DNA of 64,000 nt, from contig JAMPHP010000001.1 of NCBI GenBank assembly GCA_023663365.1, positions 1,220,495 to 1,284,494 of the forward strand. The letters run 5' to 3'. Source of the DNA: Muribaculaceae bacterium (GTDB lineage: Bacteria > Bacteroidota > Bacteroidia > Bacteroidales > Muribaculaceae). The notes under the pieces are model-generated. The model did no database searches. It was given only the letters and a program-made list of their open reading frames with translations, and was not told where the DNA came from. Position 1 is the first letter of the stretch, and each line of letters begins with the position of its first letter. The position numbers were made by a program, and so were the translations under genes. Positions 25,946 through 37,655 of the stretch are shown one piece after another.

Positions 25946-27232
25946 TTAGTTCATATTGTCGGTTTTCGGGCGGAGCACGGCCAGCTGGAGTGCCATGGCT
26001 ATGAAAATCACAGCAGCCATCAGTGCGAAGCCGAGACCGAGATTGCCATCCTTGGCCCAGCTGCCGAGGAGCTCGGTGACGAGAGCTCCGGCAAATACAC
26101 CCGTCATGTTGAGCACGCCGTAGGCCGAGGCACGTTGTCGCTCAGGCACAAACTGGCAGAGGATAGGCATGTTGTTGGCGTCGAACATACCGTAGCCTAT
26201 GCCGAAGAAGAGCGCCGCGGCAACTGCCGTGAGAGCATTGTGCCCCAGCCCGATGAGCACGAGGGCCGGCACCATCATGCCGAGGCCTATGGAGCTGGTG
26301 TAGATGCGGCCGCGCAGGTTGCGCTTCACCCAGCGGTCGGAGAGCGGGCCGCCCACCATCACGCCTACGAAGGACGCGAGCGCTATGCTGATGGTGGCCG
26401 CAGGTCCGGCCACGGCCGGGGTGAGCCCGAGATTGTCCACGAAGAGTGTCGGCAGCCAGTTCTTCGTCGCCCATCCCGGCAGAGAGGAGGAGGCGAAAAA
26501 GAATAGAATCACCCAGAAGGATATGTTGGAGAATATCAGGGCGAAGCTGTGCCACACCGAGGGGCCGCTTTTCTTCGCTTTTGTCTTTTCTTCGATTTCC
26601 ACATTCACCGCCTCGGCACCGAGCAGGCTGTCGGCCTCGGTGATGGTGCCGGGGCTGCGCTTATCGCGCAGAAGCAAGGCCAGCACCACGGCATAGACGA
26701 TGCCCGCGATACCGAACCAATGGAAGGTTGCCTGCCATGAGAATGTCGCCGCCACCGTGGCGCCGAAGCCTCCCAGAGCCTGGCCCATGTAGAGGCCGGT
26801 CATGTGTATGCCTATGGCCAGGCTGCGCGAGCTGCCCGTGAAGTAGTCGGCGATGAGCGAGAGGGCGGCGGGGATATAGAGCGCTTCCGACACTCCCATC
26901 AGGGCGCGCAGCCAGAAGATGCTCTCGAAGTTCTCGCACAAGGCCATGAGCGACGTAACAGCCGACCATACTCCCAGCGAGCACACGATGAGCCACTTGC
27001 GGTTGAGGCGGTCGGCAATAGCGCCCGATATAGGGCTCATAAGGCCGTAGACCCACAGGAAAATTGCCATCAGGCGCCCGAAGTTGGCCGGGTCGCGCAC
27101 CGGGGGGATGCTCATTCCGATAGACTGCTGCATGGTGGAGAGCATCTGCCGGTCCATATAGTTGAGCAGGGCTACAACCCACAGGAGGCCCACTACCACC
27201 CACGGGTAGTATTTGTGTCGCTGAAGTGTCAT
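25946..27232 (-). CDS. nanT: MFS transporter, probable sialic-acid importer (NanT-type)
   Basis: A 428-residue major facilitator with 12 predicted membrane segments. It starts PWVVVGLLWVVALLNYMDRQMLS, the sequence pattern of the anion:cation symporter/NanT group. The loop motif GAIADRLNRKW follows TM2, and a charged central loop (about 195-225) separates the halves. Being the first gene of the lyase/esterase operon, it probably imports Neu5Ac across the inner membrane. Upstream are a -7 box (27259-27266) and paired TTTGTAC sites. Substrate assignment rests on context. Confidence 0.85.
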   Translation of the reverse strand: MTLQRHKYYPWVVVGLLWVVALLNYMDRQMLSTMQQSIGMSIPPVRDPANFGRLMAIFLWVYGLMSPISGAIADRLNRKWLIVCSLGVWSAVTSLMALCENFESIFWLRALMGVSEALYIPAALSLIADYFTGSSRSLAIGIHMTGLYMGQALGGFGATVAATFSWQATFHWFGIAGIVYAVVLALLLRDKRSPGTITEADSLLGAEAVNVEIEEKTKAKKSGPSVWHSFALIFSNISFWVILFFFASSSLPGWATKNWLPTLFVDNLGLTPAVAGPAATISIALASFVGVMVGGPLSDRWVKRNLRGRIYTSSIGLGMMVPALVLIGLGHNALTAVAAALFFGIGYGMFDANNMPILCQFVPERQRASAYGVLNMTGVFAGALVTELLGSWAKDGNLGLGFALMAAVIFIAMALQLAVLRPKTDNMN

Positions 27233-27258
27233 GGTATCAGGTTTTATTCGATTTCAGG

Positions 27259-27322
27259 CAAAGTTACTCAGAAAAAGCGTAAAACGACTTCATAATTTGT
27301 ACAAATCTTTCCAAATTTGTAC
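27259..27322 (-). promoter_or_regulatory. nan operon promoter with operator-like TTTGTAC repeats
   Basis: Reading the minus strand, TAACTTTG at 27266-27259 is a -7 box 27 bp before the nanT start. Upstream of it, the perfect palindrome ATTTGTACAAAT is at 27295-27306, and AATTTGTAC recurs at 27294-27302 and 27314-27322, exactly 20 bp (about two helix turns) apart. This suggests a dimeric repressor bound on one face of the DNA. The regulator is not in the window. Confidence 0.5.
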
Positions 27323-27338
27323 GATATTTCTTCTACAC

Positions 27339-27400
27339 AAAAAGAAACCGGCCCTTGAAAGTTTTTATCCAACTTTCAAGGGCCGGTCGATGAGTGTGCT
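27339..27400 (-). repeat. Copy 1 of a 62-bp terminator repeat
   Basis: Identical to 30000-30061 except for one base (27379 A versus C). On the minus strand it is a 14-bp GC-rich stem (CCGGCCCTTGAAAG) with an 11-nt loop followed by TTTCTTTTT, a classic intrinsic terminator, here for the receptor-like gene at 27568. This copy's stem is perfect. The remaining 167 bases up to 27567 are AT-rich and show no gene. Confidence 0.85.
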
Positions 27401-27567
27401 CGAGTCTGTTTGAATTTAAATAAATGAAATACTTCGGTCGAAAAAAGGATTATTCTGAACTTTCATACAGTCATTATAGTTTCACAAAATATTTCATTCA
27501 ATCCCAAAATTTGCTTGTGTTCCCATCATGATTATAAGCATCAGTTAAGTTCAAACAACTCATATTG

Positions 27568-29859
27568 TCACATCCTGAGTAGCGATGATCCGTTGTCGGC
27601 ATTATTGAGCGAGCGTCGCGACGAACGGAAAATAGAGCCGAAGTCAGCAGAATAACTCACTGACAATACTGCCATGTTGCCGTTGTTTTTGATGTATCGC
27701 TCTCTGTAGTATGGATTCACTTCCGAATATCCCCACGCCGGATATTTCGTGCCTTTGCTGTCGAACATATACATCCAGCTTGCGCCGAATGTCCAGTGTT
27801 TGTTCGGTTTATATTCAAAACGGAGCGCATCTCCATTCTCATCTTTGCCTACATAATTGCCCGTTAAATATTTGCCGGGTATTTTCCGCCAATAAGAGAT
27901 TGTGTAGGGGCCTTTGTTCCACCAAAGGGAAAAGCTCGCATTGAACGATGTGAGCTGGTAGTTCCAGTTATCTCCCGTAGTTGCATAGTGGTCGATTCCA
28001 ATGTTGACATTCGCACCGAAACCGTATATGTCATTAATCTTTAGGTTGAGATTCGCTCCTGCATACCACGACTTTTTAGCATTGACCGATTGAGACATGA
28101 ACATTCTATCTCCAAGATAGAATATATCATCCATCACAAAGTCTCCTACATGGCGATACGTCATAAGCAAAGATGTGCTGAATTTTCGGTATTGAAACGA
28201 AGGCATCAACTGATAGATGAAGTTTTGCGAAACTTTAAGGTCGGGATTACCGTTTGAAATCAGATATGGTGATTGCTGCTGAGGATAATCGGTAAGAGCT
28301 GATAAAGAGGGGATACTCGGTGAATACCGGAAAGCACCGGCAATATTCCACTTCCGTGATATATTCCATGAAATCTGCGCGGATGTCAGATTGCGGATAA
28401 AATGGCGCTTGTTTAAGTCGTTTTTAATCCAGTATAGTTTAGCCCCGGTCGATACGGAAATGTATATTTTGCCAACTTGCTGTCCTAAATGGGCGTAGAT
28501 ATAGTTGTTGTTCTCGGTCAGGACGGGTTTATAGCCTGTTGTGAGGTATGTGTTTGTGCTGTGTGATGCGGTGTTCTGATAGCCTGCCGAAAGAGAAGTT
28601 CTGTCGCTGAACTGATGTGAATAGCTGATTTCACTGATGAGTGAACGGCGGCGGCTGTCCACATCCATCACATAGTTCGATGTGGAACCATCGCTATAAA
28701 GATACTGATTGTCTCTGCGATAGTCGCTCGAGCTCAGTGTGCCGACAAGCTGCACTTCAAGGGCATCGTTATTGCCGAAATCTTTTTTGAAAAACAAATC
28801 TATGGATGGAGCCATGTCCTTGCTCGATGTATGGTTGTGGTTCTCATATTCGCCAATATAGGAGTCGACGGTATAGGCTATCGAGCGGCTCTTATTGTAG
28901 TTTGGTGTCATGCGAAATGTTGCGGAAAACAATGTGCCCGCATTGGGGCTATAATCATATTTTACCCCGATGTTGTGATAGTGGTAATTGAAGGGATTTC
29001 GGTCATGCTTTTCAAGGTTCACCCGGAAATCATCGCCTATATAACTTTCTGTAATATTGTCGTATACTTGTTGATAATTACGCCACGACGGACTGTAGGT
29101 AAGAGTGAATTGCGACGGCCCTTGATGATATGAAGCACGGACATTCCCATCGACAAAAGCCGTGTTGACAGCGCTGCGCCCCCAGATATAGATTTGTCCG
29201 CCATCGTTGCGCTTTTTGAGCGTGATGTTCAAGAACCCGCTGTTGCCACGGTCGGCATATCGTGCAGGTGTGATTCTGGAAAATTCAATCTTGGCGATAT
29301 CCTTGGGCTGTAGTGTATTGAGGTCGTCGATCGTCGATGGTACTCCGTTTATCAGAATAGCGGGAGTGCCGCCATCGACAGAAAGCGTTCGATTGATGGG
29401 GTTGGCCTCCAATCCGGCAAGAGGAAGCTTTTGAAACAGACTGATAGCCGTTGACGAAGCTTTTAAATCAGCTCCGCTTGGAAAAATGATTGTCCGCCCC
29501 TTTGCATCAATCATCGAATTGGCTGTCACTTCAACTCCATTCAAGGCTATGGCTTCTGATAAATAGATAGTGCCAAGGTTGGTGTTCTTGTCAGATTCAA
29601 TCAAGATTTCGGTGGAGTTGAAACCTGTCATAGATATTTCCACAGTCAACTCGGATTTGATATCGGTTGAAATGCTAAATTCGCCATTCTTTCCGGTCGT
29701 TACTCCTTCCATGAATTGAGAACCTGAAAAAAGGCGGCAAGAGGCACCCGCCATGGTGGTGGAGTCCTTATCCGAGCGTACTTCTCCTTGAATTGTCCTT
29801 GCGGATGCGATGGCCATGGAAAAGAAAACTGCCACTGCAAGAATAGTAAAACGTGTCAT
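27568..29859 (-). CDS. TonB-dependent-receptor-like outer-membrane beta-barrel protein
   Basis: 763 residues from the ATG at 29859, which starts a signal peptide (MTRFTILAVAVFFSMAIASA). A carboxypeptidase-regulatory-like domain (about 21-100) has IQGEVRSDKDSTTMAGASC. A plug-like region (about 115-215) includes ILINGVPSTIDDLNTLQ, and a barrel follows to the end. It belongs to the outer membrane beta-barrel family lacking an adjacent SusD. Its DNA is clearly AT-richer than the flanks, and it sits between two copies of one terminator, both suggesting acquisition. The ligand is unknown. Confidence 0.82.
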   Translation of the reverse strand: MTRFTILAVAVFFSMAIASARTIQGEVRSDKDSTTMAGASCRLFSGSQFMEGVTTGKNGEFSISTDIKSELTVEISMTGFNSTEILIESDKNTNLGTIYLSEAIALNGVEVTANSMIDAKGRTIIFPSGADLKASSTAISLFQKLPLAGLEANPINRTLSVDGGTPAILINGVPSTIDDLNTLQPKDIAKIEFSRITPARYADRGNSGFLNITLKKRNDGGQIYIWGRSAVNTAFVDGNVRASYHQGPSQFTLTYSPSWRNYQQVYDNITESYIGDDFRVNLEKHDRNPFNYHYHNIGVKYDYSPNAGTLFSATFRMTPNYNKSRSIAYTVDSYIGEYENHNHTSSKDMAPSIDLFFKKDFGNNDALEVQLVGTLSSSDYRRDNQYLYSDGSTSNYVMDVDSRRRSLISEISYSHQFSDRTSLSAGYQNTASHSTNTYLTTGYKPVLTENNNYIYAHLGQQVGKIYISVSTGAKLYWIKNDLNKRHFIRNLTSAQISWNISRKWNIAGAFRYSPSIPSLSALTDYPQQQSPYLISNGNPDLKVSQNFIYQLMPSFQYRKFSTSLLMTYRHVGDFVMDDIFYLGDRMFMSQSVNAKKSWYAGANLNLKINDIYGFGANVNIGIDHYATTGDNWNYQLTSFNASFSLWWNKGPYTISYWRKIPGKYLTGNYVGKDENGDALRFEYKPNKHWTFGASWMYMFDSKGTKYPAWGYSEVNPYYRERYIKNNGNMAVLSVSYSADFGSIFRSSRRSLNNADNGSSLLRM

Positions 29860-29999
29860 TGTCTCGTGTTGAAATGCTCTGACATCTGAGATGTCAATCC
29901 GATGGCAAATGTACAACTTTTTTTTAAAATTTCAAAGAATTTTTATTAATAAACGGGCGCAAAAAGTAGAATGAGTGCCATTAATAGAGTATATGCTCA

Positions 30000-30061
30000 A
30001 AAAAGAAACCGGCCCTTGAAAGTTTTTATCCAACTTTCACGGGCCGGTCGATGAGTGTGCT
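30000..30061 (-). repeat. Copy 2 of the 62-bp terminator repeat (after beta-galactosidase)
   Basis: 61 of 62 bases match 27339-27400, 2661 bp away in the same orientation. Here the stem has one mismatch (C at 30040). It starts 7 bp after the beta-galactosidase stop codon and would terminate that gene. Confidence 0.85.
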
Positions 30062-30067
30062 ATGCTA

Positions 30068-33199
<3,132 letters not shown>

Positions 33200-33282
33200 T
33201 TACGCATAATTTTTCGTTGACGAGCTAAAATTGGCTCGGAAGTATAGTCTGAAAAATATTTTTGCAAAAAGTTCGAGAAAAA

Positions 33283-33314
33283 TTTGGATGTTTCGGAAAT
33301 AGTGCGTAACTTTG
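33283..33314 (+). promoter_or_regulatory. Promoter of the tRNA-Gly/tRNA-Leu pair
   Basis: TTTG at 33283-33286, a 20-bp spacer and TAACTTTG at 33307-33314 match the Bacteroidota consensus exactly. tRNA-Gly begins 33 bp downstream. Confidence 0.75.
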
Positions 33315-33347
33315 CACCGCAATTAGAAAAAGCGAACATTCAAATAT

Positions 33348-33420
<73 letters not shown>

Positions 33421-33463
33421 CAAAGCTTTTAGCTTCCCTCGTGCCGCAAGGCACATCACTGCT

Positions 33464-33547
33464 GTCCGGGTGGTGGAATTGGTAGACACGCTACTTTGAG
33501 GGGGTAGTGGCCGAAAGGCTGTGTGAGTTCGAATCTCATCTCGGACA
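33464..33547 (+). tRNA. tRNA-Leu (anticodon GAG)
   Basis: An 84-nt class II tRNA. The acceptor GTCCGGG pairs with CTCGGAC (one G-T), and the anticodon stem CTACT/GGTAG encloses loop TTGAGGG with GAG. A long variable arm follows, and the T loop is GTTCGAATC. CCA is not encoded. It lies 43 bp after tRNA-Gly. Confidence 0.95.
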
Positions 33548-33551
33548 CTTC

Positions 33552-33592
33552 AAAAATCCGCAAGCACATTTTTGTGCCTGCGGATTTTTTTC
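33552..33592 (+). terminator. Intrinsic terminator after the tRNA pair
   Basis: Arms of about 16 nt (AAAATCCGCA...TGCGGATTTT, one mismatch) enclose a TTTT loop, and the 3' arm runs into T7. It ends the tRNA-Gly/tRNA-Leu transcript. Confidence 0.85.
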
Positions 33593-33608
33593 GTAGTGGC
33601 TTCAAGGG

Positions 33609-33844
33609 GGGGCGCAAGCCGTAAAGCCGGTGCATTTGCAAAGAAGTGCCGCGAAGCGGCTTAATCCTGTTAGCCTCACACTATCTGTGTGAGGTACAAT
33701 TCATTATAAAAGGTTTGTCCCGAAGGGACTATTGGGAGGCAGAGGCGCCAACAGTCCCTTCGGGACATCTTTAACCATCTCACAATCCCCCACACAGGCA
33801 GTGTGGGGCTAACAATAAACAGCCGCGTCGCGGCACGCCTGGAG
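33609..33844. repeat. Dispersed palindromic element, copy A (complete)
   Basis: Part (about 33609-33768) matches the reverse complement of 55564-55735 nearly base for base. Palindromes within it are GCCGCGAAGCGGC (33648-33660), CCTCACA..TGTGTGAGG (33673-33693), and a 20-nt pair TGTCCCGAAGGGACT (from 33716) with its complement ending 33767. CCCCACAC/GTGTGGGG (33788-33808) and GCCGCGTCGCGGC (33832-33844) follow. The whole 33648-33844 segment is itself an imperfect inverted repeat with a centre near 33742. No gene lies in it. It resembles a REP/BIME or MITE-type element. Confidence 0.75.
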
Positions 33845-33911
33845 CTGAATATTTGGGCTAATGCAGGTCTCCTGAGGTTAAGAGCGCACCGACCTTTCGG
33901 CATGTGCCAGT

Positions 33912-34493
33912 TTACCTTAAAAGTGTTGGCTTTGTTATTTGCAAATGCTTCAGAGTATGACCTAAGAAAATCTGTTGGCCGACACAGCTGAATCCGATTT
34001 TATTGTAAAGTTTCTCAGCGCTTGGATTATCGGTGTCGACTGAAAGCCCGACCACTTTATGTCCTGAGGAAAATGCTTTGTTGCACATTGCAACTAATAG
34101 TTTGCTGCCGACGCCACATCCTCTAAACTTAGGAAGAACACCTATGGCATCAAGATAGAATTCACCTTCGCCTGTTTCTTCGCCTGATGCCTCCAGCTCC
34201 GGATGATATTTTTTTATTACAGAAAATGTTCTTTCTTTCAGTTGCTTAAGTTGTCCGCCATCATATCCTATTATTGCGCCTGCCGGAATATTGTCGACCT
34301 CGGCAATCAAGGCGTTATGAAAACAGAATTGAGTGCCGTCGGTCTTTATTATTTCATCCATTACGACGGGATAATCATCGCCACAATATTTTATAGCCAA
34401 ATCCTTGCCGATTGCCATGACGATTGATTCTGCTATTGTGTCTGCATCACCGGCAACGGCATCTCTTATTGAAATATCCATATTCTTGCTCAT
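33912..34493 (-). CDS. GNAT-family N-acetyltransferase
   Basis: A 193-residue protein. The acetyl-CoA pyrophosphate loop is visible as LPKFRGCGVGSKLL (about residues 122-135, the R/QxxGxG/A motif). Preceding strand YLDAIGV and following VVGLSVDTDNPSAEKLYNKIGF fit motifs A and B of the fold. The acceptor substrate is unknown. It is AT-richer than the surrounding genes and next to a palindromic repeat, so it may be acquired. It is transcribed away from the repeat's left side, 18 bp downstream of the MurF-Alr stop. Confidence 0.85.
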   Translation of the reverse strand: MSKNMDISIRDAVAGDADTIAESIVMAIGKDLAIKYCGDDYPVVMDEIIKTDGTQFCFHNALIAEVDNIPAGAIIGYDGGQLKQLKERTFSVIKKYHPELEASGEETGEGEFYLDAIGVLPKFRGCGVGSKLLVAMCNKAFSSGHKVVGLSVDTDNPSAEKLYNKIGFSCVGQQIFLGHTLKHLQITKPTLLR

Positions 34494-34511
34494 CAGCAGC
34501 TATTTTTGCGG

Positions 34512-36794
34512 TTATCTTTTCGTGATGTAGACACGCTTCACGCGAGGGCTCACCGATGTGAGGATTTCGTAGGGGATGGTGTCGAGGAGTGTGGCGAGGC
34601 GCTCTACGGGCATGTCGGAGCCGAATATTTCCACGCTGTCGCCCACGGCTACGTCGGGCACTGCCGTCACGTCGATCATGCAGAGGTCCATGCAGATGTT
34701 GCCTATTGTAGGACATTCCACACCCTTGACTTTGAAAGTGGCTTTTCCGCAGCCGAAGTGCCTGTTTACGCCATCAGCATATCCGGCGGGCACGGTGGCT
34801 ATGATGCTGTCGGCGGTGGTGTGTCCTTTGCAGCCGTAGCCTATGGGAGTGCCTGCGGGCCAGTGCTTAAGCGAGATGATGCGTGTTCGGAAGGTGGCTA
34901 AAGGCTTCAGGGAAGCGCCGTCGGGGCCGGCATAGGGGGCGATGCCGTAGAGGCCTATGCCGAGACGCCCCATCTCGAAGGCGGCATCGGCTGCGAAGCG
35001 CATCATGCCGGCAGTGTTGAGGAGATGGCGCTTGAAGGGGTAGCCGAGCTCGTGGCTGAGCTTGTCGGTCATTCTGCCGAAGCTGTCGATCTGGCTGCGG
35101 GTGTAGCTGTCCATGTCGAGGCAGTCGGCCGTGGCCAGGTGCGAGAATACGGTAGCCACGCGGATTGAGTCGGTCGCCGCCATCAGGCGGGCGATGTGCG
35201 CAAGGGCATCGTCGAGGAAGCCCACGCGGTGCATGCCGGTGTCGAGCTTTATGTGCACGGGATAGTCCTTGACATCGTTTGCCTCGGCCTCGGCGATAAG
35301 GAGCTCGAGCTCATCGATGGAGAACACTGCCGGCTCGAGGCGGTGTGCGAAAAGCTCGGGGTAGCGGTTGGTGACAGGATTGAGCACCATCACGGGCATA
35401 GTGATGCCTGCTTGCCGCAGCGCTATTCCTTCTTCGATCACGGCCACGGCAAGGTAGGCGGCACCGCTGCTCTGGAGAGTCTTGCCGATTTCGACGGCTC
35501 CCATGCCGTAGGCCGATGCTTTGACCATAGCCACAAGGCCGCTGCCGGGCGGCATCAGCCGGCGGTAATGGTTGTAGTTGTGCACAAGTGCGTCGAGGTC
35601 GACCTCGAGAGTGGTATCGTGCCCTGCGCTCTCGAGAGTGTCGGCGAAGCGAGTGAAAGGTTCGTCGGGGAGACCGAAGGCGAGTATCTGCCTGCGGCTG
35701 ATTTCTCCGGCATGGTAGCGTGCGAGCTGCCGGGCGGCTTCGGAGGGTGTACGCAGGTCGATAATCTCGCTCACACCGAAGAGGCGTGCTGTGGAGCAGC
35801 AGCGCTCGAAGAGCCCGGGGGCGGCTTTGTCATCCTCGAGCAGATTGCCCAGAGCGAGTACCGACGGGTGTGAGGGCACAGCATGGCGGCGCATGAAGTC
35901 GAGGGCATCGATCAGCGAGCGGTAGTCGGCGGTGAAGTGGTCGCGCAGGATAATGTTGCCGAAGCTGCCTTCGGAGATTTCGCGCCGCTTGTTCACCGGA
36001 ACTATGTCGGTGGTGCTTGCTTCCACGCCTATGGCCTCGAGCACGGCATCGGCAAGGGCGTGGTATATGCCTTTGCCATTGTCGGCCACGGCGATGATGC
36101 GCTTGTCGGCACAGTAGCGCTCGGCGAGTATAGTGCGCAGCTCGGGGTCGGTGTCGGCGTAGACTATGGTGTGGCAGCCGGCAAGCAGATCGAGCTTCTC
36201 GTGTATTTTGGCAGCATGCGATGCGAATGCTTCGTCGTGCTCGGCGGTAATGGGTGTGAGCACGCCCACGCCATGTGCCGTACCGAGGATGTGAGCGGCT
36301 CTCGCACCTTGCCCGGGACCGTCGATGCCGGCTTCGGTGATGAAGAAATCGGGGCGGCCTACCGGCTCTGTCATAGCCCAGATGGCGAGAGGTATGCCTA
36401 TGCCGGAGTTCCAGCTCCGGGGGCTGCGCCTTACGTCGGCTCCGGGGAGGAGGGCGCAGTAGAGCAGTTCTTTGACGGTAGTCTTGCCTACGCTTCCAGT
36501 GACGACAATTCCGCCTGAAAGACCTTCGAGCCTCTTCACGGCAAGCTCGCGCAAAGCCTCGGCCACATTGGGCACAAGGTAGAAGGTGGCATCGGGAGCG
36601 GGCGCTTCGGGCAGCGTGTCTACGATAAAAGCCTTCACACCACGGGCATATAGCTCGCTTATGAAGCGATGGCCATCGCCTACGGCGGTGCGGAGGGCTG
36701 CAAAAACTGTATTTTCGGGGTCGTAGACGGCGCGGCTGTCGACGGCGAGATGAAGGTGCCGCGAGGCGGCTTCGAGGAAATCTTCTGTAATCAT
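34512..36794 (-). CDS. MurF-like ligase fused to alanine racemase
   Basis: A 760-residue two-domain protein. The N-terminal part (about 1-385) is MurF-like, with a P-loop GSVGKTTVKE at 100-109 (usual form GSNGKT) and WNSGIGIPLAIW. The C-terminal part (about 393-760) is alanine racemase: PLP Lys425 in MVKASAYGMG, the second catalytic Tyr in IGYGCKGHT, and VPAGYADGVNRHFG. Bacteroidales carry this fusion, often besides a separate murF. The racemase half supplies D-alanine; whether the ligase half is active is unclear given the Asn-to-Val change. It overlaps the GSCFA gene by 4 bp. Confidence 0.9.
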   Translation of the reverse strand: MITEDFLEAASRHLHLAVDSRAVYDPENTVFAALRTAVGDGHRFISELYARGVKAFIVDTLPEAPAPDATFYLVPNVAEALRELAVKRLEGLSGGIVVTGSVGKTTVKELLYCALLPGADVRRSPRSWNSGIGIPLAIWAMTEPVGRPDFFITEAGIDGPGQGARAAHILGTAHGVGVLTPITAEHDEAFASHAAKIHEKLDLLAGCHTIVYADTDPELRTILAERYCADKRIIAVADNGKGIYHALADAVLEAIGVEASTTDIVPVNKRREISEGSFGNIILRDHFTADYRSLIDALDFMRRHAVPSHPSVLALGNLLEDDKAAPGLFERCCSTARLFGVSEIIDLRTPSEAARQLARYHAGEISRRQILAFGLPDEPFTRFADTLESAGHDTTLEVDLDALVHNYNHYRRLMPPGSGLVAMVKASAYGMGAVEIGKTLQSSGAAYLAVAVIEEGIALRQAGITMPVMVLNPVTNRYPELFAHRLEPAVFSIDELELLIAEAEANDVKDYPVHIKLDTGMHRVGFLDDALAHIARLMAATDSIRVATVFSHLATADCLDMDSYTRSQIDSFGRMTDKLSHELGYPFKRHLLNTAGMMRFAADAAFEMGRLGIGLYGIAPYAGPDGASLKPLATFRTRIISLKHWPAGTPIGYGCKGHTTADSIIATVPAGYADGVNRHFGCGKATFKVKGVECPTIGNICMDLCMIDVTAVPDVAVGDSVEIFGSDMPVERLATLLDTIPYEILTSVSPRVKRVYITKR

Positions 36795-37651
36795 AATATG
36801 GGACGGTGATTGGCCGCCATAGCGAGGCGGCGCGCGGCAAGGGCATCACGCATGGTGTCCTTAGAGAAGAATGTTTCGGCGAAACGCTCGTAGATATAGT
36901 CTACGGCCTGCTCCGATGGGTGCTTCATGTCGGTGGCATAGAAGCGGTAGTCGCGGAGATCGTCGAGGAGTATTTCGTACGACGGGAAGTAGGATGCCGT
37001 GGCTCCGGCATCGGCAAGGGCGTTGATGGCAAGGTGCAGTGTGCTCTTGCTTATGGTGTTGCCGTGGAGGCCATCGGCAAGATGTCGGATAGGGCTCACG
37101 GTGAATATCACATGCTCCACTCCGGCATCGTGCAAGAGCGTCGTGCACCGGCTGAGGTGGGCTGTAGCCTCGCTCACGGAGAGCAGGCGCCGCTCGAAGA
37201 AACTTGGTGCGAATTTGTGGCAATTGCCGACCACAGCGCCGATGTCGGTGCGGACAAACACGAAGGCTGAGCCCATGGTGAGTATTACCACCGGATGTGA
37301 GCGCAGAGCCTCGCCGAGGGCGCTGCGGGTGCTGTTGATTTCGCTAAGGAGCGCCGGGGCATCCGGGCCACTGTAGCGCGAGGCATAGTCGAGGCAGTGC
37401 ACACCGCGCGGCCCCGGTGTGAGGTCGGCCTCGGTGTAGATGCCGTCGGGGCTGAGGGCACGGCTCACACAGGTGCAGATGGAGGCGGGGTTGTAGAGTG
37501 GCCCGAAAGGATTGTGAAGCACCTTGAAGCCGTCGCGCCCGAGGCGTGTACCTATCTCGTCGGTGAAGCACGAGCCCAGCAGAACCACGGGCGTGCCGTG
37601 GCTGATGCCGAAGGCCGACGGGGCTATGTCAATCTCGGTACGGAAACGCAT
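36791..37651 (-). CDS. GSCFA-domain protein
   Basis: 286 residues from the ATG at 37651, 4 bp after the stop of the upstream OmpA gene. The diagnostic motif VVLLGSCFTDEIGTRL lies at about 20-35. HNPFGPLYNPASI, then VILTMGSAFVF and ADGLHGNTISKSTLH, resemble an SGNH-like hydrolase core, although activity is not established for the family. It lies in a tight operon with a PorE-like lipoprotein and MurF-Alr. Confidence 0.83.
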   Translation of the reverse strand: MRFRTEIDIAPSAFGISHGTPVVLLGSCFTDEIGTRLGRDGFKVLHNPFGPLYNPASICTCVSRALSPDGIYTEADLTPGPRGVHCLDYASRYSGPDAPALLSEINSTRSALGEALRSHPVVILTMGSAFVFVRTDIGAVVGNCHKFAPSFFERRLLSVSEATAHLSRCTTLLHDAGVEHVIFTVSPIRHLADGLHGNTISKSTLHLAINALADAGATASYFPSYEILLDDLRDYRFYATDMKHPSEQAVDYIYERFAETFFSKDTMRDALAARRLAMAANHRPIL

Positions 37652-37655
37652 GGCG

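Noticed and set aside
33609..33844. CRISPR-like array
   Set aside because: The repeats are palindromes of different sequence, without regular spacers; no cas gene is present.
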